Shown piece after piece: positions 20,221 through 29,576 of a DNA stretch of 39,324 nucleotides; the stretch's first letter is position 1; every line of letters starts with the position of its first letter. The translations under genes and the position numbers were made by a program. The stretch lies in assembly GCA_030849075.1 (NCBI GenBank), contig JASAOO010003311.1:1-39324 (forward strand), read 5' to 3'. The stretch comes from Zelonia costaricensis (Eukaryota > Euglenozoa > Kinetoplastea > Trypanosomatida > Trypanosomatidae). Below the pieces are notes generated by a model that worked only from the letters and a program-made list of their open reading frames with translations, had not been told where the DNA came from and ran no database searches.

Positions 20221-20497
20221 TCATGAACCGGGACGTGCAACGTCCCCCTCTTCTTCCGAGTCTGCAAACGCGGCTCGCTGAAGGTGGACTCTGGCGTACT
20301 GCGCCATCTCTACTCGCAGGGCACGGTTCAGGCGTAGCCGCGCTGCCACGTGTTTGGCCAGCGGCAGTGTCAAGTCGTTGAAGAGCGGCGAACTGCTTTG
20401 CGCGTTCCGCCATGGAGGCGCGCTGAGGTTTCACGCGCGACGAGGTCTGAGCCGACCGGTAGGAGGAAAGACGAGCGCCTAGACAGAGGCGCTTCAT
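20221..20497 (-). pseudogene. Possible frameshifted antisense reading frame
   Basis: On the minus strand an ATG at 20497-20495 opens a frame beginning MKRLCLGARLSSYRSAQ, which looks like a mitochondrial presequence. Near 20376 the more protein-like frame changes, continuing as DLTLPLAKHVAARLRLNR and later QYARVHLQRAAFADSEEE to a TGA at 20223-20221. One base out of step separates the two parts. Against a real gene: it is antisense to the transcription unit, the sequence upstream of its ATG lacks a pyrimidine tract, and the codon bias is weaker than in true genes. I list it as uncertain. Confidence 0.2.
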
Positions 20498-20940
20498 GTC
20501 GCCGCAGTGGAGCTGTGCAACACGCACACGCCTCGACAAGCGGCCTTTGCTTTCCACCGCCTCCCCTTCGCCTGCGTGCCGCACCGTGCCGAGTCGAAGC
20601 GGCCTCGACGCGCTGCACCGCCTTTCCTGTGCTTTGGCCTGCAGCCGCTTCTTTTCCTCCTTCTTTGTTGTTGTGTTGCCTTGCTCTCCACGCCGGCCGA
20701 TCGTATTCGAGAAACGAACATCGAAGACGTCAGTAACCGCTCGTCCCCGCAGTGCGAGCACTTTGGCGCAGTCGTGACGCCCACGCCTCAGCGCCTCCAC
20801 AAGTGAGTTTGCACTGCTTCGCGTGAAAGGGCGACAACGCCGAAAAAGGAGAAAAAAAACAGAATTGCGAGCTGGCGAAATGCCGGTTCAACTCTCTTCT
20901 CCTCCCGCCCTCCTGGCCCGTCCCTCGACCACCTCGACAA

Positions 20941-20991
20941 GCACGCCTTCCGCTTCCTCGCTCCTTTCCTCCTTGTTGTGCACGACGGCAG
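20941..20991 (+). promoter_or_regulatory. Candidate trans-splice acceptor for the b5 reductase gene
   Basis: A C/T tract (about 20945-20975) is followed by AG at 20990-20991, 121 bases before ATG 21112. Confidence 0.35.
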
Positions 20992-21111
20992 AGAGCAACG
21001 TGCTTCTCACCCAGCCCGTGTTTCCGCACCTTCCTGCGTGTGTGCTCGCACGTGTGCGCGTGTGTGTGTGTGTCAGAGAGTCTTTGCTCTACTCAGTAGC
21101 CCACCGTAGCC

Positions 21112-22101
21112 ATGCGCTTCGCCTTGTCATGCCTCACCGGGGCCGTCGGGGCCTGGATGTGGCGCCCGCCGCACCAGGGTGACGCGGAGTGCTACCGCGG
21201 CATCCAAAACGCGCTCACGTTCCGCAACCCGCAGCGCAAGGGACAGGTGTTCAGCCAGCGGTATGAGGCGTACCAGCTCGGCGACATCATCCCGATCACC
21301 GCCGACGTCGCCCTCTTCCGCTTCCTGCTGCACAACAGCGAGGACGAGTTCAACCTGCGACCCTGCTCCACCCTGCAGGCGTGCTACAAGTACGGCGTGC
21401 AGCCCACCGACCAGTGCCAACGCTTTTACACCCCCGTGACGGCAAACCACACCGAGGGCTACTTCGACCTCATCGTGAAGCGCAAGACGGAGGGGCTCAT
21501 GACGAACCACCTTTTCGGCATGCACATCGGCGACACCCTGCTGTTCCGCAGCGTCGCCTTCAAAATCCAGTACCGCCCAAACCGGTGGCAGCACGTGGGC
21601 ATGATCGGCGGCGGCACCGGCTTCACACCGTTCCTGCAGATCATCCGGCACGCCCTCACCGAGAAGTGGGACAGCGGGGAGGTGGACAGGACAAAGCTGT
21701 CCTTCCTCTTCTGCAACCGCACGGAGCTGCACATCCTCCTCGCCGGCGTCTTCGACGACCTCGCCCAGCGCTTTCCGGACCGGTTCCGCATGTTCTACAC
21801 CATCGACCTCGCCGTGAACAAGGAGAAGTGGCTCGAGCAGGAGAACCACTTTCTCGGTTACGTCACCGCGGACATGATCCGCAAGAGCATGCCGGCGCCA
21901 GACGTGAAGAACAAGATCATCATGCTCTGCGGCCCAGACCCACTTCTGGCGCACGTCGCGGGCACGCCCATGTCGACGATGGCGTCCATGTCCGGCAGCC
22001 TCAACATCCAACCCATGGCGACAGACCTCAACAACCTCGTCAGCCTCGGCGGCATTCTCCAGGAGCTGGGCTACGACAACTCCGACGTGTACCGCTTCTA
22101 G
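21112..22101 (+). CDS. NADH-cytochrome b5 reductase-like flavoprotein
   Basis: The product has 329 residues. A short hydrophobic N-terminus (about 3-17) could anchor it to a membrane. The FAD-binding barrel carries RFYTPV (104-109), where most relatives have RPYTP, and GLMTNHL (128-134). The NADH-binding domain has GGGTGFTP (166-173), CGPDPLL (273-279) and the terminal VYRF (326-329), which matches the family's closing aromatic. Family members pass electrons from NADH through FAD to cytochrome b5 for desaturation and related reactions. About 25 residues (77-103, with three Cys) precede the FAD motif where typical b5 reductases have a short loop. The acceptor partner is not proven, and other ferredoxin-reductase-superfamily roles remain possible. 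ATG 21112 directly precedes the hydrophobic segment. Confidence 0.9.
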   Translation: MRFALSCLTGAVGAWMWRPPHQGDAECYRGIQNALTFRNPQRKGQVFSQRYEAYQLGDIIPITADVALFRFLLHNSEDEFNLRPCSTLQACYKYGVQPTDQCQRFYTPVTANHTEGYFDLIVKRKTEGLMTNHLFGMHIGDTLLFRSVAFKIQYRPNRWQHVGMIGGGTGFTPFLQIIRHALTEKWDSGEVDRTKLSFLFCNRTELHILLAGVFDDLAQRFPDRFRMFYTIDLAVNKEKWLEQENHFLGYVTADMIRKSMPAPDVKNKIIMLCGPDPLLAHVAGTPMSTMASMSGSLNIQPMATDLNNLVSLGGILQELGYDNSDVYRF

Positions 22102-23420
22102 TGGGGAAGGGGAAGCGTGGAGAATGATGTCGTGGAGGAGAAGCGTCCAGGGCGGGTGTGTGGAGCGGTCGCGGTCGGGATCGGCTGTTGCAAGTGGCTG
22201 TGCGGCGTCGCACGGGCGTACGCCGTTCTTTCAAGCGCGCCGCCTCCTCTTCCTTCCCCTTCGTCGACCAAAGCTGGTCTCCTGCCGACTTGCAACGACG
22301 CCTGATTGCGTTTTTTTTTTTACGTCCTTCATCACATTTGTCCGCGCGCGTGCCAGCGGCGCGACCCGTGCGGCTGCGCCGTCTTCCTCAACCTCCATCT
22401 ATGAAAGACACAGACAGCTGCAGCGCTTCCCAGCGACGGTGCCGATGACAAGCGTCTCGCCCGGCAGCCGTGCGAGGAGTCTCCGCACACAACGTGAGAG
22501 GAGCGGTGCCGTGTGCCGCACATGCAACCTCCCTCGTCCTCAAACGCCAGTGAGGAGTCGCCGCCGTATTTCTTCTCCTTTTTTCCAAGTGCCTTACCCC
22601 ATGTCCCGCGCTCTCCAACGCAGCCCCCTCCCTTGCCTCCCTCCCGTCTCCGCACTCCACCACCCCAGCGATTCGCTCGGCTGCGCTCTCTCACTCGCTC
22701 TCTGCTCAGTGCCACCTATCTTATTCGCGTGTTCACTTGGTACTAGCTCGCTTGCTGCCTCGCCGTGTCACGTCAACACCCACCACCCGAGGTCAATCCC
22801 TTCGCCCGGTAAGCAGATTGCCTCCGCGTCACTCACATCTTGTTGATTCCTTTCTTGTGGTTTCCTGCTTGGCCGAGTCCACGCCACTTCCACGGCGCAC
22901 GCGTCCACTCCCCCACCCTTCCCACTTAGTGCTCATCATCGAGTGGCATACAACGGCACCGCGTCTCTGCCTGCTCCTCTTTTCACATTTCCGGTTTCCG
23001 CCATTCTCTTCCTTCACGCAGAGACATCTGCCGCCCTCCCGCGCTCCCGCCGTCGCACCTCAAGTGTGTGTGTGTGTGTGTCTGTGTCAGTGCGCTGTGT
23101 AGACCGACTTTCCCCGTAGCGATAGTATAGCATAGTTTGAACGGAGAAACGCTTCACAGCACTTTTCTGAAACTCAGCCCCCCTCCCCCCTCCCCCCTCT
23201 GCCTTCTACTCGGAAGGCGCATAGGTCGACTGTACAGCGGGGTGAGAGTGCGCGCTGCACCACACGCCACGCAGCGTCGTGCACGCGAAACACGGCGCTC
23301 TGCCTGAACGAAGCGCCGCACCGAGTGCGTCTTTCCGACGTGTCGCGCAGTTCCGGCTTTCTTCCGCCGACCCTGCCCCCTCCTCCCTTCTGCTCTCTCC
23401 TCCCTCACTTGTAGTTCAGG
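22102..23420. other. Intergenic region upstream of NDUFS7
   Basis: This stretch holds a T-run at 22312-22321, mostly C/T-rich sequence from 22540 onward, a GT run at about 23064-23081, C-runs at 23179-23200 and the pyrimidine tract directly before the NDUFS7 start. Open frames are low complexity. No gene is seen. Confidence 0.7.
23351..23414 (+). promoter_or_regulatory. Candidate trans-splice acceptor very close to the NDUFS7 start
   Basis: Between AG 23349-23350 and AG 23413-23414 there is no AG, and the interval is almost all C/T. Using the first AG after this tract would leave a 5' UTR of only six bases before ATG 23421. The next in-frame ATG (codon 14) would still leave part of a presequence. 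Confidence 0.45.
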
Positions 23421-24026
23421 ATGCTGCGCTTCACCCGCGCCTCCTTTACGGGCCGTGCGATGATCTCGCGCGGCAGCCCCGAGTGGTCGCACCGCCTCGA
23501 CCTCAAGAAGGGCAAGAAGACGACGCTGGCCCACAAGCTCGGCACGAGCAAGCCGAACAACGCGCTGCAGTACGCGCAGATGACGTTGCACGACCTGACG
23601 GAGTGGGTTGTGGCCTACTCGCCGTGGCCCCTGACCTTCGGGTTGGCGTGCTGTGCGGTGGAAATGATGCACTCGTACGCGTCGCGGTATGACCTGGATC
23701 GCTTTGGCATCGTGCCGCGCCCATCGCCGCGTCAGGCGGAGATCATCATCGTCTCGGGCACCGTGACGAACAAGATGGCGCCGCTTCTGCGCAACATTTA
23801 TGTGCAGATGGTGAACCCGAAGTGGGTCATCTCGATGGGAAGCTGCGCGAACGGTGGTGGTTACTACCACTTCTCCTACGCGGTGCTGCGCGGGTGCGAG
23901 CGGTCGATCCCGGTCGACTTCTGGATCCCTGGCTGCCCGCCCTCCGCAGAGAGTCTCGTCTTCTGCCTGCACAACCTGCAGAAGAAGATCCGCTGGCACG
24001 AGATTCAGAAGTACTCGGTGCGGTAA
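23421..24026 (+). CDS. NDUFS7: Complex I 20-kDa subunit (NDUFS7/PSST/NuoB)
   Basis: The 201-residue product matches the PSST subunit throughout. It carries the tandem cysteines C77-C78 in [11 protein letters not shown]142 in [12 protein letters not shown] and C172 in PGCPPSAES, the four ligands of iron-sulfur cluster N2. Flanking family blocks are present ([24 protein letters not shown]). Cluster N2 is the last in the chain and hands electrons to ubiquinone at the matrix-membrane junction of NADH dehydrogenase. Residues 1-18 ([18 protein letters not shown]) are basic and hydroxylated with no acidic residue, as expected of a mitochondrial presequence, which supports the start at 23421. All key residues are intact, so the protein should be functional. 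The start lies only a few bases after the nearest candidate splice acceptor. Confidence 0.97.
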   Translation: MLRFTRASFTGRAMISRGSPEWSHRLDLKKGKKTTLAHKLGTSKPNNALQYAQMTLHDLTEWVVAYSPWPLTFGLACCAVEMMHSYASRYDLDRFGIVPRPSPRQAEIIIVSGTVTNKMAPLLRNIYVQMVNPKWVISMGSCANGGGYYHFSYAVLRGCERSIPVDFWIPGCPPSAESLVFCLHNLQKKIRWHEIQKYSVR

Positions 24027-24954
24027 CATGGAGGGGCGACACCGCTAAAAGGGCGTGGAAAGCCGCGCACGCACGCATCGAGGGCCGAGCCGCCAGCGCG
24101 GCTTCGTCGTGACGTTGCGGCTCGGTCTGTGTCCCACCCGTGCCCTCCGTCCGACGGATGCTCTCGCTTTCCCTCGTCACCCCTGCCGCTTCGCTTTCGT
24201 TTTTTCTCTGTCTTCCGCGCCTGCACCTCACCTCTCCCCCCCACCAGCTCCGTTTCTCTCGGGAAGTGGTCCTCTGTCTTCCGCCTTAGGTAACCCTTAG
24301 TACTTGTATCGTGCGTGCGCGAGGATGCGCTCAGCAGGGCGGTCTGGTCAAGTCTCAGCGCTCTCCAGCGCAGAGAGCGGAGTCAACTCAAAACGAAGAA
24401 GAGGAACACAAAAGATGACGCACAAACGCAAGCGAAGAAAGCAAGGCGGGGAATTGCACTTCTCACGTGCCTCAGCGGCGGCATATTGCGAAACGGCCAC
24501 TGCAGGAGCGACTCGAGGAGGGCACCTGTTTTTTTTTCTTTCTCAACGCAGAGCACCTCCACACGCACCTGAGCGCCTTGACGAAGCCGCGAAGTGGAGG
24601 GGGGATGGGGATCCACCGCATCCTACGCGGACGGGACCAAAAAAAAAGGAAAACGTGTTTTTCCCTGACACGATCAGCGTGCGCAGCCAAAAAAAAAAAG
24701 CTCGACTGCCTCCGCCTCCTCTTCCTGCTCTGCCCTACCATCTCACGCAATGACACCGCCTGGCCTCCCTCTATGCAGCGCTGCGCTCCCGGTACTGTCG
24801 CCTCCTTTCCTTTCCACTTGACCGCATCCCATCCACCATCTGCGCTGCCTACTCGCGGTGCCGTCAGCGACTCCGTTGTGCCCCCACCAAGTCTCGGCGC
24901 ACATCTCAGTCTTGACGTTGTACCCCCCTCCCTCCCTCCCGCTTCTGGCGCGCG
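24027..24954. other. Intergenic region upstream of the first Dabb gene
   Basis: This region holds C/T-rich sequence to about 24290, purine-rich and A-run sequence at 24380-24700, a 7-bp-stem inverted repeat at 24359-24379, and C/T-rich sequence to the next gene. A C/T tract at about 24921-24945 abuts the ATG with no intervening AG, so the acceptor of the next gene is probably farther upstream (for example AG 24910-24911 or 24896-24897). No gene is seen. Confidence 0.65.
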
Positions 24955-25305
24955 ATGCTGCACGTTGTCCTCTTCAAGCTGAACGCCGAGACGGTTGCGG
25001 CGAGCTTGCCCGTTGACGAGTTTGAGAAGCAGGTCGACACGCTTCGCCACGGCACCATCTTGGGTCTGATCGACATCGAGTACAGCGCCAAGGACTCGCA
25101 GCCGTGGCCCGGCTACGTCGACTGCTCGCACGGCTACACGCACCTGCTCGTATCGCGGCACGAGAGCAAGGATGCCCTGCGCGTCTACGCCGAGCACCCG
25201 GTGCATCGCGCACTGCAAGAGCGCTTGGGCCCGTGCATCGAGGCACCACCACTTCGCATCGACATGGCCGTCGACGGCATACCGCGAGCGACACCGAGCA
25301 GCTGA
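24955..25305 (+). CDS. Dabb (stress-responsive A/B barrel) domain protein 1
   Basis: This 116-residue protein consists of one Dabb domain with a short C-terminal extension. It begins with the family's LHVVLFKL strand and has a helix with VDEFEKQVDTL. It then shows HGYTHLLVSRHESKDALRVY followed by AEHPVHRAL, the usual end of the domain, where histidines are conserved. Dabb domains form dimeric alpha-beta barrels. They occur in plant stress proteins and in some small enzymes, but the family has no single function. The gene 1.2 kb downstream encodes a close relative with the same blocks, so they look like a tandem duplication. The start is the first ATG and directly begins strand 1. Substrate or partner is unknown. 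Confidence 0.88.
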   Translation: MLHVVLFKLNAETVAASLPVDEFEKQVDTLRHGTILGLIDIEYSAKDSQPWPGYVDCSHGYTHLLVSRHESKDALRVYAEHPVHRALQERLGPCIEAPPLRIDMAVDGIPRATPSS

Positions 25306-26483
25306 CTCGTTTTGCGCGCAGCGCGGTGAATCTATTTCTTTTTCTTTTGTCTTGGTGGAGCCCCTCCTCGCCATCTCCAAACATGTTCGTGCTACTCATA
25401 TCTTTCCTTTTCCTTATCTCGGTGAGCCTCGTATCGTGGAGGACAAGCAGCTGCTATGCTGGAATTCTCTTGTCGGTTTCTTTTTTCGCCATTTTCTCCT
25501 TGCCCGCTGCCGTGCATTCCGTCGTGCGACGCGCTTTTTGTTTACACGCGTCGCGTGCGAGTGAGTTGGGGTGAGGTACAGGCGATGAGGCACAGCGCGC
25601 ACACGCGCCACACAAGAGCCAACGCCACCAGGCCACACGTCGCAGCTGTCCTCTGTCTGTCCGCCCTCTCCTCCTTCTCGCACGTTTTTTTCTGCCTATC
25701 GTCTCCCGTTCGCCTCAAGCGCGCCGTGACCTTCTCCCACTGCCTACTGGGTGTATCGTGTGATGGTGTGTAGGTGCGATTCACTCCTCTACAAGGGCAC
25801 CTCTGCTTTCACCCTGCCTCTTAGCTGAGCTCAGCTTCAACGTTGACTTACCCGCGCTTGGCGCGACACCTTCCTTGTGTGTCTTGCTTTCGCCTTTTTG
25901 CCCCCTTTTTTCTGCGGCGCGCATCCGTGCACGTGACGCAGCTAAGCACTCCCCTCAAAGTGGCGTACGGCGCACCGCTCCCCTCCCCTCCCCTCTCGGC
26001 ATGTTTGTTGTCAATCAAATCGCACTTGCGCCGCACTGGCCACCGCCCAAACCGGACAAAGCGAAGCGCCCGCTGCGAGTTGCCTTCACCACGGCGGCCT
26101 GTGGAGAAGCCTCTCCCTTTTTCCACGGCCTGGAAACCAAAGGCGGGCGGGGAACTGAACGCGATGTGGCCTCATCCCCGATCGTGACGTGACATGCGTG
26201 TGCCTAATCGCGATCGATCCCTTCTCACTCTCCGCCGCTGTACTTGCTTCGACGGCACGTCTGCTTCTCTCCCCTCCTCTCTCAACCGCGACGACGTTCA
26301 ACACACTCGCACACACAACTTGTCAGGACAGCCTTCCTTCTTTCGTCCTCATCAATTCCGTATTCCCCACCCCTGTAGCGCCGCAGCACTTCCTTTCCCT
26401 CCCCTCTTTTCCCACTGCTCCCACAGAATCCGTGTAGCGTCGCTTAAATCGGCAGCGCGATCGAGCACGAAGCCCCGCCGAAA
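25306..26483. other. Intergenic region between the two Dabb genes
   Basis: This stretch is C/T-rich with short T-runs and a purine-leaning segment at 26020-26160. The first half holds open frames of low complexity. A pyrimidine tract precedes AG 26425-26426, the likely acceptor of the second Dabb gene. No gene is seen. Confidence 0.7.
26385..26426 (+). promoter_or_regulatory. Candidate trans-splice acceptor for Dabb gene 2
   Basis: A long C/T tract with no AG ends in CCCACAG (AG 26425-26426), 57 bases before ATG 26484. This is one of the clearest acceptors in the window. Confidence 0.5.
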
Positions 26484-26816
26484 ATGCTGCACATCGTCGT
26501 CTTCAAGTTTGACGCGGAGAAGCTCGCCAAGGAGTTTCCCGGCAACTCCCTGCAGGAGGGAGTGGAGGCGATGCGGCAGGCTGGAATTCCCGGCCTCGTC
26601 GAGGTGAACATGAGCGCCAAGAACACCGCCCCGTGGGCTGGCTACCAGGACGCCTCGCAGGGCTACACGCACGCCCTCGTTTCGCGCCACGTCAACGCCA
26701 ACGCGCTGCACATCTACGCCGACCACCCGGCGCACAAGGCGCTGCAGGTGCGCTTCTTCAAGTGCCTGGCGGGCCCTCCGATGCGTATGGAGCTGGACAT
26801 GCACGCGAAGCTGTAG
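26484..26816 (+). CDS. Dabb (stress-responsive A/B barrel) domain protein 2
   Basis: This 110-residue single-domain protein is paralogous to the one at 24955. Shared blocks are MLHIVVFKFDAE, SAKNTAPWAGYQDASQGYTH, ALVSRHVNANALHIYADHP and HKALQVRF. The two diverge most in the first helix and at the C-terminus, where this copy lacks the extension. The conserved histidines in GYTH, SRH and DHP are retained in both, which argues that both copies are under selection. It probably forms a homodimer, or a heterodimer with its neighbour, but that is inference. No targeting signal is obvious, so the cytosol is likely. The start is the first ATG of the frame and begins strand 1. Its biochemical role is unknown. 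Confidence 0.9.
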   Translation: MLHIVVFKFDAEKLAKEFPGNSLQEGVEAMRQAGIPGLVEVNMSAKNTAPWAGYQDASQGYTHALVSRHVNANALHIYADHPAHKALQVRFFKCLAGPPMRMELDMHAKL

Positions 26817-27194
26817 GGACGACCCGCAACACTACGCGCTTTGTTGTTGTTTACCGTGTCGGCACCCGGTCGCTCTCACTGCCCTCCTTTCCGGCGGCTC
26901 TGCAACGGTGGCACCATCCACGGGCTCGCATCTCTGCCCTCGCAGCTGCTTCTCCCTCACCCCCCCCTCCGCCACGCTCGTAAAGTTGGCGCCGCCGCAC
27001 GCACCGACACAATCGACTCAAAAAAAACAAAAAAGAAAAAAACTGTCACCAAGAGAAGAGGAACACGATGACACTAGGCAGGGGACGTTGGGGAGGTGTG
27101 GTTCAGCTTCAACTCGTTGCACCGACCTTTCCCTTAGCGCAACTGTAAAAATAAGGTGATTCCAGCGAGCTCCTGTGATTGAGTATCGTCGTAT

Positions 27195-27227
27195 GTGTGT
27201 GCGTGTGCGTGTGTGTGTGTGTGTGTG
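27195..27227. repeat. (GT)n microsatellite with GC interruptions
   Basis: A GT-rich run interrupted twice by GC lies in the spacer between the Dabb and Rab1 genes. Confidence 0.85.
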
Positions 27228-27875
27228 AACGTTCGAGCGTCAACGTTTCAAAAGCACGAAGTGGTCAAACAACGAACACAAGCAGGCACACAGCCACGCA
27301 CAGGCAGCTCCCCCCAAACAAAAAAGAAAATACCAAGCAGGTCAGCTTCCCTGCGTCCATCTCCAACGTGCTTGACCCACACGCGTGCCTCGCGCCATCC
27401 AGCCAAACAATGCAAAAGAACTGAGACACACGCGCACAGAGGGTGAGAGAGAGAACACCGGAGAGGATGCTGGCGGCAGAGTGTGTCTGTGTGGAGACAG
27501 ACTCCGCGGTTGTTCCCTAGTCACCTCCCTCCCACGCGCCAAAGCGCGGCCACAGCCTATTTCAAAAAAAAAAAAAAGGAGAGGCCAACTTTAATGCAAC
27601 AGGAAGCAACAGGCAGAGCGGGGCGGTGACATCGTGGACAACTCTGGGCGAGAAATGAAGTTGTTGACACTACGCGAGGGATTGTCAGAGTGCAGAGAAC
27701 CTGTGCGCTGCATGGGGCTGTAGAGATGCTCGTACAGACCAGTGCCCTCTGCCTCGGTGCGTGACCTAAGCAGGTGCGAACCGAGCCGCCTCCCATCTTG
27801 CCCCTTCTTGCATCAAACAGCCCTGCACACTCTGCAAGCTGTGGCTGCGTTTCCTACGCGGTTACTCACCCCCAC

Positions 27876-27904
27876 TCCCTCCCTCCCTCCCTCCCTCCCT
27901 CCCT
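27876..27904. repeat. (CCCT)7 tetranucleotide repeat
   Basis: About seven CCCT units lie in the Rab1 upstream spacer and form part of its pyrimidine-rich landscape. Confidence 0.85.
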
Positions 27905-28311
27905 CTCTCACCTGCTCCCGTGAATGGCTTCTCAACTCTTCTCTCCCCTCTCTCCTGCTTTCCTGCGTCCGTGCTCCCGTACCGTTTTATCACTGCCACA
28001 GTGATCGCCTACGCACTCCTCCTCCTCCCCACGCTACACGCCCCTAGTCCTCTCCTCGTTTTGCTTCCTTGCTTACTCGCCGTTGGCTATACCAGTCCCA
28101 CCAGGTTGCCGCTCCCCCACCCCACACTCGCTGCACCGCCTCGCCGCTTCTCTACTTCCCCTCTTTTCTTTTCCACTCCGTCGCGTGCGCTGCGTGTGAC
28201 GACAGCCTAGCCTCTTCCTTGCGTGTCTGGGCATCTACTCACAAGCATCGCCCCCCCCCCCCCTTCCCCCCCCACACACACATACACATCTCCCTCAAAA
28301 AGAAGACACTG

Positions 28312-28401
28312 CGACTTTGTACTTCTCCTGCTTCCTCATTTATCTTTCTCTCCTATTTCACCCTCCCCTCACCCCACCCCCCTCTCGCACCCGAACCACA
28401 G
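28312..28401 (+). promoter_or_regulatory. Candidate trans-splice acceptor immediately before Rab1
   Basis: A C/T-rich tract of about 75 bases without AG leads to CCACAG (AG 28400-28401), leaving only five bases before ATG 28407. An earlier AG at 28302-28303 would give a 5' UTR of about 100 bases. Confidence 0.45.
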
Positions 28402-28406
28402 TCAAG

Positions 28407-29009
28407 ATGACGGCCGAGTACGACTACCTGTTCAAGCTGCTGCTGATCGGCGACAGCGGTGTCGGCAAGTCTTGCCTGCTGCTGCGCTTCGCGGATGACA
28501 GCTACACGGATAGCTACATCTCCACCATCGGCGTCGACTTCAAGATCCGCACGCTCAACCTGGACAGCAAGGTGATCAAGCTGCAGATCTGGGATACGGC
28601 GGGCCAGGAGCGCTTCCGTACGATCACGAGTAGCTACTACCGTGGCGCCCACGGCATCATCATCGTGTACGACACGACCGACATGGAGAGCTTCAACAAT
28701 GTCAAGACGTGGCTCAGCGAGATCGAGAAGTACGCGAGCGAGAACGTGAACAAGATTCTGGTCGGCAACAAGTGCGATTTGGTGACCAAGAAGGCCGTCG
28801 ACACGCAGATGGCGCAGGACTTCGCTGACTCGCTCGGCATCCCGTTCCTGGAGACGAGTGCGAAGAACTCAACGAACGTCGAGGAGGCCTTCATCCGCAT
28901 GGCCTCCGACATCAAGGCACGCCTGGCCGTCAGCGGCGAGGCAAAGACCGCCTCGCGCCCCAACCTGCAGAACCCGACGCCGGCGAAGAAGGATGACGGT
29001 TGCTGCTAG
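28407..29009 (+). CDS. RAB1: Rab1-type small GTPase
   Basis: The 200-residue product has every GTPase motif. The P-loop is GDSGVGKS (15-22) and switch I contains STIGVDF (39-45). WDTAGQE (62-68) carries the catalytic Gln67. NKCD is at 121-124 and TSAK at 150-153. The C-terminus ends in a double cysteine (199-200) for geranylgeranylation. The effector region and [11 protein letters not shown] start are those of the Rab1/Ypt1 group, which controls ER-to-Golgi vesicle traffic. No inactivating change is seen. The start at 28407 is preferred over in-frame upstream codons because it begins the standard Rab N-terminus and lies just after a strong candidate splice acceptor. Rab8 or Rab10-like identity is the main alternative, but [11 protein letters not shown] with a short hypervariable tail favours Rab1. 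Confidence 0.96.
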   Translation: MTAEYDYLFKLLLIGDSGVGKSCLLLRFADDSYTDSYISTIGVDFKIRTLNLDSKVIKLQIWDTAGQERFRTITSSYYRGAHGIIIVYDTTDMESFNNVKTWLSEIEKYASENVNKILVGNKCDLVTKKAVDTQMAQDFADSLGIPFLETSAKNSTNVEEAFIRMASDIKARLAVSGEAKTASRPNLQNPTPAKKDDGCC

Positions 29010-29537
29010 GCGCTGCACACACTCGAATACACGGAGGTTGTGAGCACGCGTGTGCGCTGGCGTGACTCTGCGCGTCGATGTGGGTCGCCTTTGCTTGTGC
29101 TTCTGTTTTTTGTGAGTTTTTTTTTTCTGGCTTTCACTTTTCCGTTGTCTTTTCTTTGCCAATCCTTCTTGTCGACGCGTTGTGCTCGCGGAGAGGCGAA
29201 GGCGTTTGCGAAGCACGAGAGCGCCCACTGGTGTAAGTGTGTGCGTGTGCGTGTGTGAGTTGTATGAGGGTGTGGGGGTGTCTCCCCGCCTCCCCCCCTC
29301 GTCTTCCTTCTCCGTCTCAAACCCATACATCCCTGCAGCCGCTTCATACACCGCATCGACCCCTTTTTTCACCCCACGCTTCCTCTGGCGTCAGCGGGGG
29401 GGCGCCTGCTGGCCTCCGCACGAGTCCGCAGCAACAGCGGCTGGCGCAGGATATCGCCCTCTTCTTCTCCCCTGCGCCCTTTTGGCTTGCTTTCCTCACT
29501 CTCGCCAAGTGGGTCGGTCGATGCGTTCGGTTGCCGT

Positions 29538-29576
29538 GTGCGGGGCGAGAGAACGGAAACGGCTCTCGCCCCGCAC
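29538..29576 (+). other. Perfect 14-bp inverted repeat (RNA hairpin candidate)
   Basis: GTGCGGGGCGAGAG and its exact complement CTCTCGCCCCGCAC flank an 11-base A-rich loop (AACGGAAACGG). With 11 G-C pairs of 14 the stem would be very stable in RNA. A short alternative stem (CGCACC with GGTGCG) overlaps its 3' arm. It lies about 530 bases after the Rab1 stop, so it is probably in that gene's 3' UTR or the next spacer. Confidence 0.65.

Larger units (their letters stand above)
20142..21111. other. Intergenic region between Dsk2-like and b5 reductase genes
   Basis: Unlike most spacers here, 20200-20800 is compositionally balanced rather than pyrimidine-rich. A coding-like stretch can be read on the minus strand at 20221-20497 if one frameshift is allowed. 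The remainder (20880-21110) is C/T-rich with a candidate acceptor AG at 20990-20991 for the downstream gene. Confidence 0.55.
26817..28406. other. Intergenic region upstream of Rab1
   Basis: This region contains A-runs (27020-27042, 27564-27577), a GT array (27195-27227), a (CCCT)n array (27876-27904), C-runs at 28251-28275 and C/T-rich sequence up to Rab1. I see no gene or RNA gene. Confidence 0.7.

Noticed and set aside
23154..24029. 291-codon minus-strand frame opposite NDUFS7
   Set aside because: It is an antisense shadow of a certain gene; the G/C-ending codons of the sense strand suppress antisense stops.
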